Assembly: GCA_015665265.1 (NCBI GenBank)
Contig: JADFAM010000043.1
Location: 29,627 to 93,626 of the forward strand
Length of the DNA: 64,000 bases
Direction: 5' to 3'
From: Flavobacterium sp.
Lineage (GTDB): Bacteria > Bacteroidota > Bacteroidia > Flavobacteriales > Flavobacteriaceae
Both the position numbers and the translations under genes were made by a program. A model generated the notes under the pieces. It ran no database searches, was not told the origin of the DNA, and saw only the letters and a program-made list of their open reading frames with translations. The stretch's first letter is position 1; every line of letters starts with the position of its first letter. Below are positions 29,173 through 37,705 of this stretch, in pieces.

Positions 29173-30336
29173 ATGAAAAAAATTCAGATGGTTGATCTTC
29201 AAGGTCAGTACTCAAATATCAAAAAAACTATTGACTCCTCTATTGAAGAAGTTTTGAATTCCTCTGCTTATATTAATGGCCCATATGTACACCAATTTCA
29301 GGAAGATTTAGAGAAATACTTGTCTGTAAAACATGTTATTCCGTGTGCAAACGGAACCGATGCATTACAAATAGCCATGATGGGCTTGGGGCTTGAACAA
29401 GGCGATGAAGTAATTACTGTAGATTTTACTTTTGCAGCCACTGTTGAAGTAATTGCCCTATTAAAATTAACCCCCGTATTGATTGACGTTGAACCAAATA
29501 CGTTTAACATCGATATTGATGCCTTAAAAAAAGCCATCACTTCAAAAACAAAAGCCATTGTTCCAGTTCATTTATTCGGATTATGCGCCAATATGGATGC
29601 AGTTATGGAAATTGCTGAAAAACATAACTTATTTGTAATTGAGGATACAGCTCAAGCCATTGGTGCAAGCTACACTTTTGCTGATGGACGCAAACAAAAA
29701 GTTGGAACTATTGGTCATGTAGGAACTACATCATTTTTTCCTTCAAAGAATCTGGGTTGCTATGGTGATGGTGGTGCAATTTTTACCAATGATGATGATT
29801 TAGCACATACCATACGCGGAATGGTTAATCATGGTATGTATAAACGTTATTATCATGATGTAGTAGGTGTAAACTCAAGATTAGATAGTATACAAGCGGC
29901 AGTTTTAAAAACTAAATTACCCTTGTTAGACAAGTATTGTGATGCCAGAAGAGACGCGGCTAGATACTACAACAATGCTTTTTCTCAAAATGCTAATATC
30001 ATTACACCAACTACAAAATCTAATGCAACAGTAAATTGTGGAGAGATTTGTGACTCTTGTGACTGTCATGTATTTCATCAATACACCATCAAGATAACCA
30101 ATGGAAAACGAGATGAATTACACCAACATTTATTAAATAACGGAATTCCTAATGCTATCTATTATCCAGTGCCGTTACACGCACAAAAAGCATATCAGGA
30201 CAATCGTTATCAAGAAGATGACTTTACCACAACTAATGAATTAATTGAAACGGTAATTTCCTTACCGATGCACACAGAATTAGATAAAGAGCAGTTAGCT
30301 TTTATTACAAAAACAATCAATGATTTTGTAGGTTAG
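29173..30336 (+). CDS. DegT/DnrJ/EryC1/StrS family PLP aminotransferase
   Basis: This sugar aminotransferase-type enzyme of 387 residues carries NGTDALQIAMMGLGL, the EDTAQAIGASY segment and the PLP lysine in TSFFPSKNLGCYGDGGA. Such enzymes aminate nucleotide-linked 3- or 4-ketosugars for surface polysaccharide or glycan building. An unusual cysteine cluster (NCGEICDSCDCHVFHQY, four Cys in a C-x3-C-x2-C-x-C pattern) sits just before the conserved HVFHQYT segment. galE follows 30 bases downstream on the same strand, consistent with a role in nucleotide-sugar metabolism. Confidence 0.9.
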   Translation: MKKIQMVDLQGQYSNIKKTIDSSIEEVLNSSAYINGPYVHQFQEDLEKYLSVKHVIPCANGTDALQIAMMGLGLEQGDEVITVDFTFAATVEVIALLKLTPVLIDVEPNTFNIDIDALKKAITSKTKAIVPVHLFGLCANMDAVMEIAEKHNLFVIEDTAQAIGASYTFADGRKQKVGTIGHVGTTSFFPSKNLGCYGDGGAIFTNDDDLAHTIRGMVNHGMYKRYYHDVVGVNSRLDSIQAAVLKTKLPLLDKYCDARRDAARYYNNAFSQNANIITPTTKSNATVNCGEICDSCDCHVFHQYTIKITNGKRDELHQHLLNNGIPNAIYYPVPLHAQKAYQDNRYQEDDFTTTNELIETVISLPMHTELDKEQLAFITKTINDFVG

Positions 30337-30366
30337 TTCAAATTTTAAACAAAAAAAAGATCCCTT

Positions 30367-31374
30367 ATGAAAAAAATATTAGTAACAGGAGGACTTGGCT
30401 TTATCGGTTCTCATACTGTTGTTGAACTTCAACAAGCAGGCTATGAGGTTGTTATTATTGATAATTTATACAATTCAAAAATTGAAGTTTTAGATAGTAT
30501 CACTTCAATAACTAGTATAAAACCCTCTTATTTTAATATCGATTTAAGGAATAAAATAGCTGTTGAAGATTTTTTTAAAAACAACAAAATAGATGGCATC
30601 ATACACTTTGCAGCATCAAAAGCAGTAGGAGAAAGTGTTAATAACCCTTTGTTGTATTATGAAAATAATATTAGCACATTGGTCTATCTCTTGCAAGAGA
30701 TGAAGAAACACAAGTTGTCTAACTTTATTTTCAGCTCTTCATGTACTGTTTATGGTCAAGCAGATGAGTTGCCAATTACAGAAAATGCTCCAACTAAACC
30801 CGCAGAATCTCCCTACGGAAACACGAAGCAAATTGGTGAAGAAATAATTAGAGAAAGTTGTAAAGCAAACGGACTAAAGGCTATTGCCTTAAGATATTTT
30901 AACCCGATTGGAGCTCACGAAACAGCTAATATAGGAGAGTTACCTATTGGTGTTCCTCAAAATTTAATTCCTTTTGTAACACAAACTGCAGCTGGTATTA
31001 GAAAAGAGTTATCTGTTTTTGGAGATAACTATCCAACTAAAGACGGAACTGCGGTTCGTGATTATATACATGTTGTAGATTTGGCAAAAGCACACATAGC
31101 TGCATTAGAAAGATTATTAAAAAATAATAATAAAAAAGATTTTGAAGTTTTTAATGTTGGAACTGGAACTGGGAGTTCTGTTTTAGAAGTTATCCAAGCT
31201 TTTGAAAAGGTTTCCAAGACTAAACTTAACTATAAAATTGTAGGTAGAAGAGAGGGAGATATCACATCTGCCTTCGCAGATACCACTTTAGCTAAAGTTG
31301 AATTAGGTTGGAAAACGGAAAAAACACTTGAGGAAGCTCTATTGGCTGCTTGGAAATGGCAATTAAAACAGTAA
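30367..31374 (+). CDS. galE: UDP-glucose 4-epimerase
   Basis: GalE interconverts UDP-glucose and UDP-galactose with bound NAD. The 335-residue short-chain dehydrogenase has the NAD motif GGLGFIGSHT (residues 8-17), SSSCTVYGQ, and the catalytic YxxxK in SPYGNTKQIGEE. LRYFNPIGAHE and GDNYPTKDGTAVRDYIHVVDLA are characteristic of GalE rather than of dehydratases. Convergent with fabD with seven bases between stops. Confidence 0.95.
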   Translation: MKKILVTGGLGFIGSHTVVELQQAGYEVVIIDNLYNSKIEVLDSITSITSIKPSYFNIDLRNKIAVEDFFKNNKIDGIIHFAASKAVGESVNNPLLYYENNISTLVYLLQEMKKHKLSNFIFSSSCTVYGQADELPITENAPTKPAESPYGNTKQIGEEIIRESCKANGLKAIALRYFNPIGAHETANIGELPIGVPQNLIPFVTQTAAGIRKELSVFGDNYPTKDGTAVRDYIHVVDLAKAHIAALERLLKNNNKKDFEVFNVGTGTGSSVLEVIQAFEKVSKTKLNYKIVGRREGDITSAFADTTLAKVELGWKTEKTLEEALLAAWKWQLKQ

Positions 31375-31381
31375 TACCAGA

Positions 31382-32266
31382 TTATTCAAAACTAGCACCT
31401 GTTGCCTCAACACTTCTATCTATCTTTCTCATCAACCCTTGTAAAACTTTACCTGGACCAACTTCAATAAACTGTGTTCCACCGTCAGCTATCATAGATT
31501 GAATAGATTGTGTCCACTTTACTGGAGCTGTTAATTGCTTTATTAAATTTTCTTTAATTTCAAGAGCAGTTGTTATTGCTTTCGCAGGTACGTTTTGGTA
31601 TACCCTACAAGTTGGTTCATTAAATTTTGTGGCTTTTATTGCAGCAGCTAACTCCTCTCTTGCAGGCTCCATCATAGGTGAATGAAAAGCACCTCCAACT
31701 GGAAGAACAAGGGCTCTTCTAGCCCCTTTTCCTTTTAGTAATTCACAAGCAGTTTCTATGGCAGAAACTTCTCCAGAAATCACTAATTGACCTGGGCAAT
31801 TATAATTTGCAGCAACCACTACTCCATCAACAGCATCACAAACCTCTTCAACAATTTGATCTTCTAATCCTAAAACTGCAGCCATAGTTGAAGGCATAAT
31901 TTCACAGGCTTTTTGCATTGCTTCAGCCCGTTTAGAAACCAACTGAAGCCCATCATCAAAGGACAAAACACCTGCAGCTACTAAAGCAGAAATTTCACCT
32001 AAAGAATGACCAGCTACCATTTCTGGCTGAAATGAATTCCCCAAAACTTTTGCTAATATTACAGAGTGTAAAAAAATAGCTGGTTGTGTAACATTAGTTT
32101 GTTTTAGTTGCTCAGCAGTACCCTCAAACATAATGTCCGTTATGCGAAATCCTAAAATTTCATTAGCCTTTTCAAAAAGTTCATGAGCCATTTGAGAATT
32201 ATTGTATAAATCTAAACCCATCCCTGTAAATTGTGCTCCTTGGCCCGGAAAAATATATGCTTTCAT
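31382..32266 (-). CDS. fabD: Malonyl-CoA:ACP transacylase
   Basis: FabD loads malonyl groups onto acyl carrier protein for fatty acid synthesis. The 294-residue protein has FPGQGAQFTGMG at the N-terminus, the nucleophile in AGHSLGE (Ser88) and the catalytic His in GGAFHSPMM (near 195), and a late conserved FIEVGPGKVLQGL. Monocistronic on the minus strand, with a -7 box at 32295-32302. Confidence 0.96.
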   Translation of the reverse strand: MKAYIFPGQGAQFTGMGLDLYNNSQMAHELFEKANEILGFRITDIMFEGTAEQLKQTNVTQPAIFLHSVILAKVLGNSFQPEMVAGHSLGEISALVAAGVLSFDDGLQLVSKRAEAMQKACEIMPSTMAAVLGLEDQIVEEVCDAVDGVVVAANYNCPGQLVISGEVSAIETACELLKGKGARRALVLPVGGAFHSPMMEPAREELAAAIKATKFNEPTCRVYQNVPAKAITTALEIKENLIKQLTAPVKWTQSIQSMIADGGTQFIEVGPGKVLQGLMRKIDRSVEATGASFE

Positions 32267-32294
32267 CTAAATTAAATTTCAATTGTTACTGGTG

Positions 32295-32302
32295 CAAAAA
32301 TA
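32295..32302 (-). promoter_or_regulatory. -7 promoter box for fabD
   Basis: The minus strand reads TATTTTTG (TAnnTTTG), 28 bases before the fabD ATG, in the intergenic space shared with the divergent transporter gene. Confidence 0.5.
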
Positions 32303-32410
32303 GGGATTTCTTATCTGATTTCGAAGTCTTTTAAGTAGGTTCAAAGTTTCTTATTAAATAGTTTAAAACACCAGCTATTGTAATGATAAATAATTAGTAT
32401 TTTCGTTTAT

Positions 32411-33112
32411 ATGATTGCCGAAAAAAAATCTCAAGCTCAAATAATCTACCTTATTCTAGCAGCCTTATTTATTGCTTCATTGGTAACGTCTAATTTAATT
32501 TTTCAAAAATTTTTTTATTGGTACCCTTTTGATAATGAAGTTTTTGGTGTAAAATTATTTGAAGTTTCTGTTGGCTTACTACCTTACCCGATTACTTTTT
32601 TAATTACAGATATTTTATCTGAGATATACGGTAAAAAGAAAGCTAATCATGTTGTTATTGCAGGTATTTTTGCCTCTTTCTTTTCTTTAGGAATTGTTTA
32701 TGTTTCCATGGCTGCTCCATCTACTTCTTGGTCTGTAGTTAATGATAATACTTTTATTGAAGTGTTTGGTGCTGCTCCTTTGGCAGTTTTAGCCTCTATG
32801 ATGGCGTATTTATTTGCTCAGTTTATAGATATTAGAGTATATCATTTCTGGAAAACTCTCACAAAAGGAAAACATTTGTGGTTACGAAATAATTTTTCAA
32901 CCTTTTCATCTCAAATTATAGATACACTAACTGTTTTGTTATTGCTTTGCTCTTTTGATATTATAGCTTGGGATAAATTTTTAGGATTATTAATTAGTGG
33001 AGTTGTTTTTAAGATGATGATAGCTGCATTAGATACCCCAATTTTATACATGGTAGTCTTTTTCTTTAAAAAACATTTTAATTTAAAAATGGGAGAAGAA
33101 ATAGAAATTTAA
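32411..33112 (+). CDS. Queuosine precursor transporter (VUT/YhhQ family)
   Basis: This 233-residue inner membrane protein has about six transmembrane segments. It carries the VUT (DUF165) features SLVTSNLIFQKFF near the N-terminus, PYPITFLITDILSEIYGKKKAN and the AQFIDIRVYHFWKTLT segment. The family takes up preQ0 or preQ1 for queuosine synthesis. Consistent with this, queA, which acts on preQ1-tRNA, is present at 52647-53696. Lies 53 bases upstream of the DUF547 gene on the same strand. Confidence 0.88.
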   Translation: MIAEKKSQAQIIYLILAALFIASLVTSNLIFQKFFYWYPFDNEVFGVKLFEVSVGLLPYPITFLITDILSEIYGKKKANHVVIAGIFASFFSLGIVYVSMAAPSTSWSVVNDNTFIEVFGAAPLAVLASMMAYLFAQFIDIRVYHFWKTLTKGKHLWLRNNFSTFSSQIIDTLTVLLLLCSFDIIAWDKFLGLLISGVVFKMMIAALDTPILYMVVFFFKKHFNLKMGEEIEI

Positions 33113-33165
33113 AAATCGATTTTATTTGTAAACTCTCTCTAATTAAACGTCTAAATAATAGTTTT

Positions 33166-33873
33166 ATGAACAAATTTGTTACATTCATATGCCTGCTTTT
33201 CTTTGTTTCAATTCAAGGGCAGACCACTATTTTTAATAGTTTATTAAAAAAAAATGTGGATGGGAAGGGAATGGTAGATTATCAATCTTTAAAAAACAAC
33301 GAAACAATTTTAGATAATTATTTAACACATCTACAGGAGACTATACCAACTGAAAATTGGTCATTAAATAAAGAAAAGGCTTATTGGTTAAATACCTACA
33401 ATGCATACACTATTAAAATTATTTTAACCAATTACCCCTTGAAAAGTATCAGAGATATTAAAATAGATGGAAAAACAGCTTGGAAAATCCCTTTCATAAA
33501 AGTGGGTGAAAACAGCTACTCATTAGACTGGATTGAACACGAAATCTTACGAAAAAAATACAATGATCCAAGAATTCATGTGGGTATTAATTGTGCTTCT
33601 GTATCTTGTCCTAAATTAGGAAATTTCGCTTTTTCAGAAAGTAATGTAGAAACTGCTTTAACTAATTTAATGATAGATTTTATTAATAACGATGATAGAA
33701 ATAAAATAAGTAAAAACAATGTAGAGCTATCAAAAATATTTGATTGGTTTTCCTCTGATTTTACAAAAAATGGAACTATAATAAAATATTTAAACAATTA
33801 TGCTAGTAAAAAAATAAATGAAAAAGCAAGCATAAAATACCTAACTTACGACTGGAGTTTGAACATTAAATAA
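33166..33873 (+). CDS. DUF547 domain-containing exported protein
   Basis: This 235-residue protein has a signal peptide (FVTFICLLFFVSIQGQ). The mature part is a DUF547 domain: KAYWLNTYNAYTIKII, LDWIEHEILRK and the cysteine-containing GINCASVSCPKL near residue 145. A cysteine-peptidase-like fold has been suggested for the family, but its function is unknown. Its stop is only six bases before the arsenosugar peroxidase-like gene, so it is probably the first gene of, or co-transcribed with, the arsenosugar operon. Confidence 0.85.
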   Translation: MNKFVTFICLLFFVSIQGQTTIFNSLLKKNVDGKGMVDYQSLKNNETILDNYLTHLQETIPTENWSLNKEKAYWLNTYNAYTIKIILTNYPLKSIRDIKIDGKTAWKIPFIKVGENSYSLDWIEHEILRKKYNDPRIHVGINCASVSCPKLGNFAFSESNVETALTNLMIDFINNDDRNKISKNNVELSKIFDWFSSDFTKNGTIIKYLNNYASKKINEKASIKYLTYDWSLNIK

Positions 33874-33879
33874 ATTTTT

Positions 33880-34215
33880 ATGTCTAAAACATATTATGAC
33901 CCTGCCGATCTTCGCAAATTTGGTAATATAACGGAGTGGAATGAAGAACTTGGAAACAAATTCTTTGATTATTATGGAAAAGTATTTGAACCAGGAGCCT
34001 TAACAGCTCGTGAAAAATCATTGATTGCTCTGGCTGTATCCCATACAGAACAATGCCCCTATTGTATAGACGCTTACACAAAAGACGGTTTGCAAAAGGG
34101 AATCACAAAAGAAGAAATGATGGAGGCTGTTCATGTAGGTGCTGCTATTAAAAGTGGTGCCACACTAGTTCACGGAGTTCAAATGATGAACAAAGTGAAT
34201 AAATTGGAAATGTAA
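33880..34215 (+). CDS. Arsenosugar-associated peroxidase-like protein (CMD/AhpD fold)
   Basis: This 111-residue protein of the carboxymuconolactone decarboxylase/AhpD fold has the redox motif EQCPYCIDAYTKDG (Cys59 and Cys62). AhpD-like proteins of this size next to arsS are a known component of arsenosugar gene sets, where they may handle peroxide or keep thiols reduced. The exact reaction is not known. The arsS start follows one base after its stop. Confidence 0.85.
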   Translation: MSKTYYDPADLRKFGNITEWNEELGNKFFDYYGKVFEPGALTAREKSLIALAVSHTEQCPYCIDAYTKDGLQKGITKEEMMEAVHVGAAIKSGATLVHGVQMMNKVNKLEM

Positions 34216-34216
34216 C

Positions 34217-35272
34217 ATGAGTAAAAAATCACTTTTAGCTAGAAAAAATGAACTAGCCAATACAAAAAGACAAATAGAGGTTTTATCCAACGGACTCTTT
34301 GCTACTGGAGAGTTACCAACATTTGCAAAAAAAATAGCCGAAACAAATCAGTTCCCATTACGCTCAAAAAAATTAGAAATTCTACAAATTAATCTGGGTT
34401 ATATGTGTAATCAGGTATGTGCACATTGCCATGTAGATGCTGGTCCTGACAGAAAGGAAATCATGACTAAAGAAACCATGCAACAATGCTTAAACGTGAT
34501 ACGTAAAACAGGAGCTCATACTCTAGATTTAACAGGTGGAGCTCCGGAAATGAATCCAAATTTTAGATGGTTTGTTGAAGAAGCTGCAAAAGTTGGGATC
34601 AAAGACTTTATTGTTCGCTCAAACCTAACAATCATCAGAGCCAATAAAAAATATCATGATTTACCCAAATTTTTTAAAAAACACACTGTTCATGTTATAA
34701 GTTCAATGCCACATTGGACACGTGGAAAAACCGACAAACAACGTGGAAACGGTGTTTTTGATAAATCTATTAAAGCCCTACAAGAATTAAACGTTGTTGG
34801 TTATGGAATTCCAGGAAGTAAGTTACAATTAGATTTGGTATATAATCCATCTGGGGCATTTTTACCTGGTGACCAAATGGCTTTAGAAAATGATTTCAAA
34901 AAGGCTTTAAAAGAAGATTTTGAAATTGATTTCCATAATTTATTTGCCATTACTAACCTGCCAATTAGTAGGTTTTTAGATTATTTAATAGCATCTGAAA
35001 ACTATGAAGAGTATATGTATTCTCTAGTAGAAGCTTATAATCCTGTTGCTGTAGAAAATGTTATGTGTACAAATACACTTTCAATAAGTTGGGATGGCTG
35101 GTTATACGATTGTGACTTTAATCAGATGCTAGACTTAAAAGTAAATAGTTCAGTGAAACATATTTCTGAATACAACGAAGAATTACTTCAAAACAGAAAT
35201 ATTAGTATCAATCAACATTGCTACGGATGTACTGCTGGTGCAGGAAGTAGTTGTCAGGGAGTTGTAGCGTAA
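34217..35272 (+). CDS. arsS: Arsenosugar biosynthesis radical SAM protein ArsS
   Basis: ArsS is the radical SAM enzyme that attaches a 5'-deoxyadenosyl group to dimethylated arsenic, giving the arsenonucleoside precursor of arsenosugars. The 351-residue protein has the 4Fe-4S motif CNQVCAHC (Cys64, 68 and 71), the glycine-rich LTGGAPEMNP SAM-binding strand and a Cys-rich C-terminal region ending CYGCTAGAGSSC (Cys335, 338 and 346). In some lineages members of this family are selenoproteins; here all positions are Cys. Flanked by the peroxidase-like protein and a TIGR04282 glycosyltransferase, the standard context. Confidence 0.92.
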   Translation: MSKKSLLARKNELANTKRQIEVLSNGLFATGELPTFAKKIAETNQFPLRSKKLEILQINLGYMCNQVCAHCHVDAGPDRKEIMTKETMQQCLNVIRKTGAHTLDLTGGAPEMNPNFRWFVEEAAKVGIKDFIVRSNLTIIRANKKYHDLPKFFKKHTVHVISSMPHWTRGKTDKQRGNGVFDKSIKALQELNVVGYGIPGSKLQLDLVYNPSGAFLPGDQMALENDFKKALKEDFEIDFHNLFAITNLPISRFLDYLIASENYEEYMYSLVEAYNPVAVENVMCTNTLSISWDGWLYDCDFNQMLDLKVNSSVKHISEYNEELLQNRNISINQHCYGCTAGAGSSCQGVVA

Positions 35273-35273
35273 T

Positions 35274-35885
35274 ATGAGTCACAAAAACTTACTTATTATT
35301 TTTACTCGCAATCCGGTATTGGGCAAAGTAAAAACTCGTTTAGCAAAAACTGTTGGAGATAAAACAGCACTGGATATTTATCATTTTTTGTTACAAAAAA
35401 CTGAAGAGGTCACTAAAAAAATATCTTGTGATAAGAAAGTTTATTATTCTGAAAAAATTATAGAAGATGATCTTTGGGATCAATCTATTTATCAAAAAAA
35501 GGAACAATACGGTAGTGATCTCGGAGAAAGAATGAAAAATGCCTTTAATGATGGTTTCAAAAAAAACTATGAAAAAATTATAGTTATTGGTAGTGATTTG
35601 TTTGATTTAGAACCTTCCCATATCAATGAAGCTTTTAAAAAATTAATTCATAACAATGTTGTGATTGGCCCTGCTTTAGACGGAGGTTATTATCTAATTG
35701 GACTGAAAAAACTACATCCAAAAATCTTTCAAAATAAAAATTGGGGGACTTCATCTGTAAGAAAAGAAACACTGAAAAATTTAGAAAAAGTTGATGTACA
35801 TTTGTTACCAATGCTAAATGATGTAGATGTTATCGAAGACATCAAAAACCATTCTGCTTTTACTAAATTCTTAAAACCTAGATGA
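35274..35885 (+). CDS. TIGR04282-type arsenosugar glycosyltransferase (DUF2064)
   Basis: This 203-residue GT-A-like nucleotidyl/glycosyltransferase fold begins IIFTRNPVLGKVKTRLAKTVG, similar to nucleotide-sugar binding loops. It has the metal-type acidic motif IGSDLFDLEP and the conserved DGGYYLIGLKK. The family is named for its co-occurrence with arsS. It presumably helps to build the sugar-aglycone linkage, but its donor and acceptor are unproven. The start is one base after arsS, and the stop overlaps the next gene by four bases. Confidence 0.88.
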   Translation: MSHKNLLIIFTRNPVLGKVKTRLAKTVGDKTALDIYHFLLQKTEEVTKKISCDKKVYYSEKIIEDDLWDQSIYQKKEQYGSDLGERMKNAFNDGFKKNYEKIIVIGSDLFDLEPSHINEAFKKLIHNNVVIGPALDGGYYLIGLKKLHPKIFQNKNWGTSSVRKETLKNLEKVDVHLLPMLNDVDVIEDIKNHSAFTKFLKPR

Positions 35886-36697
35886 AAAAACAACAACTAC
35901 AAGAAACTACCAATTTTTTAAAATTAAAAGGGTTTCAAAATCCAGAAATTGGAATAGTATTAGGTACAGGTTTAGGTCAATTAATTAATGAAATTGTTAT
36001 TGAACAAGAAATTGCCTACAAAGATATTCCACATTTTCCAAAAGCAACTGTAGAGTTTCATTCTGGGAAATTAGTATGCGGATCACTTTCAGGAAAAAAA
36101 GTGGTTGTCATGTCTGGAAGATTTCATCTTTACGAGGGTTATAATCAATGGGAGGTAACCTATGGCATTAGAACAATGCAACAACTAGGAATTAATACGT
36201 TATTAATTTCTAATGCAGCAGGAGCCATCAATTTATCTTATAAAAAAGGAGATTTAATGGTTATTGATGATCACATTAACTTGCAAGGAGGTTCGCCACT
36301 AGCATTTGCCGAAATAGGAGAGTTTGGTGAACGTTTTTCAGACATGCTAGAACCTTATTCCAAAAAAATAAACGATTTAATGAAATCAATCGCAAAACAA
36401 AACGACATAAAACTACAAGAAGGTGTTTATGCAGGTGTTTTTGGTCCTCAATTAGAAACCAGAGCTGAATATAGAATGCTTCAAATTTTGGAAGTTGATG
36501 CTGTTGGAATGAGTACTGTACCTGAAGTTATAGTTGCCAAGCATTTAAATTTGACATGTGCTGCAATTTCAGTTCTAACAGACGAATGTGATCCAAAGAA
36601 TTTAGCCCCCGTAGACATAGAGGAAATTATTCAGATTGCTGGCGAAGCAGAACCTAAAATGATTACATTATTTAAAGAATTGATATATAAAATTTAG
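35882..36697 (+). CDS. punA: Purine nucleoside phosphorylase (trimeric, PNP/MTAP family)
   Basis: This 271-residue enzyme phosphorolytically cleaves purine nucleosides. It has GIVLGTGLGQL near residue 25, the HFPKATVEFHSGKL loop with the catalytic-type His, SGRFHLYEGY, ISNAAGAINLSYKKGD and the purine site GVYAGVFGPQLETRAEYRML. The Glu and Asn (LTDECD) expected at the base site are present. It sits inside the arsenosugar operon, overlapping the glycosyltransferase gene by four bases. The likely local role is removing adenine from the ArsS product to leave an arsenic-bearing ribose phosphate; this is inference. Confidence 0.92.
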   Translation: MKKQQLQETTNFLKLKGFQNPEIGIVLGTGLGQLINEIVIEQEIAYKDIPHFPKATVEFHSGKLVCGSLSGKKVVVMSGRFHLYEGYNQWEVTYGIRTMQQLGINTLLISNAAGAINLSYKKGDLMVIDDHINLQGGSPLAFAEIGEFGERFSDMLEPYSKKINDLMKSIAKQNDIKLQEGVYAGVFGPQLETRAEYRMLQILEVDAVGMSTVPEVIVAKHLNLTCAAISVLTDECDPKNLAPVDIEEIIQIAGEAEPKMITLFKELIYKI

Positions 36698-36709
36698 CGT
36701 ACATTAAAA

Positions 36710-37678
36710 ATGAGTTATTTAGAAACTACACATAATGTTTACAAGGAAGCAGCTTTAACACCCGATGTTGGTTTGTGTTGCACAACAAATCCAATTTGGG
36801 AATTACCTGGCTTAAAAATACCAAGAATAATGCAAGAAATGAATTATGGATGTGGTTCTACAGTGCATGCTAGTGATTTAACTAACAACCCAAAAATGTT
36901 ATATGTTGGTGTTGGTGGCGGTATGGAATTACTCCAATTTGCCTATTTTAATCGAAATAAAGGAGGAATAATAGGTATCGATGTTGTAGATGAAATGTTA
37001 GAAGCCTCTCGCAAAAACTTTGTAGAAGCAGAAGAAATGAATCCTTGGTTTAAAGGTAACTTTGTGGATCTTCGAAAAGGAGATGCTATGAATTTACCGG
37101 TAGATGGTAATTCTATAGATGTTGCTGCACAAAATTGTTTGTTCAACATCTTTAAATCAGACGATTTGAAGAAAGCAATTGCAGAAATGTATCGAGTATT
37201 AAAACCACATGGTCGTTTGGTAATGAGTGATCCAACTTGTGAGCAACCAATGAATGACGAATTACGAAACGATGAACGTTTACGTGCGCTATGTTTAAGT
37301 GGTAGTTTGCCAATTAATGAGTACATAAAAGCATTAACTGATGCTGGTTTTGGAACCATTGAAATAAGGGCTCGTAAACCCTACAGGATTTTAGATCCAA
37401 AAAACTATCCAACTGATGAGTTAATATACATAGAGTCTATTGAAGTTGCAGCAATTAAAGATCCAATGCCAGAAGATGGGCCTTGTGTTTTTACAGGAAA
37501 AGCAGCGATTTATTATGGTGATAAAGATTATTTTGATGATGGTGCTGGACACACTTTATTAAAAAACCAACCCCTTGCTATTTGTGATAAAACAGCTCTT
37601 GCGTTAAAGTCATTAAAAAGAGACGACATCTATATATCTGATGCTACTTTTCATTATGATGGCGGTGGCTGTTGCTAA
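36710..37678 (+). CDS. arsM: Arsenosugar-type arsenite methyltransferase (ArsM-like)
   Basis: This 322-residue SAM-dependent methyltransferase has a class I Rossmann core (YVGVGGGMELLQFAYF, GIDVVDEMLEASRKNF, AQNCLFNIFKSDDL) and cysteine pairs suited to bind As(III). The Cys sites are LCCTTNP near residues 23-24, NYGCGS, ALCLSGS, and the terminal GGGCC. It should methylate arsenite to the dimethyl form that feeds ArsS. It belongs to the ArsM subfamily linked to arsenosugar loci rather than the canonical arsenic-detoxification ArsM. Twelve bases after punA. Confidence 0.88.
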   Translation: MSYLETTHNVYKEAALTPDVGLCCTTNPIWELPGLKIPRIMQEMNYGCGSTVHASDLTNNPKMLYVGVGGGMELLQFAYFNRNKGGIIGIDVVDEMLEASRKNFVEAEEMNPWFKGNFVDLRKGDAMNLPVDGNSIDVAAQNCLFNIFKSDDLKKAIAEMYRVLKPHGRLVMSDPTCEQPMNDELRNDERLRALCLSGSLPINEYIKALTDAGFGTIEIRARKPYRILDPKNYPTDELIYIESIEVAAIKDPMPEDGPCVFTGKAAIYYGDKDYFDDGAGHTLLKNQPLAICDKTALALKSLKRDDIYISDATFHYDGGGCC

Positions 37679-37705
37679 TTTGAATTCATACTTTTTTATT
37701 TAAAA

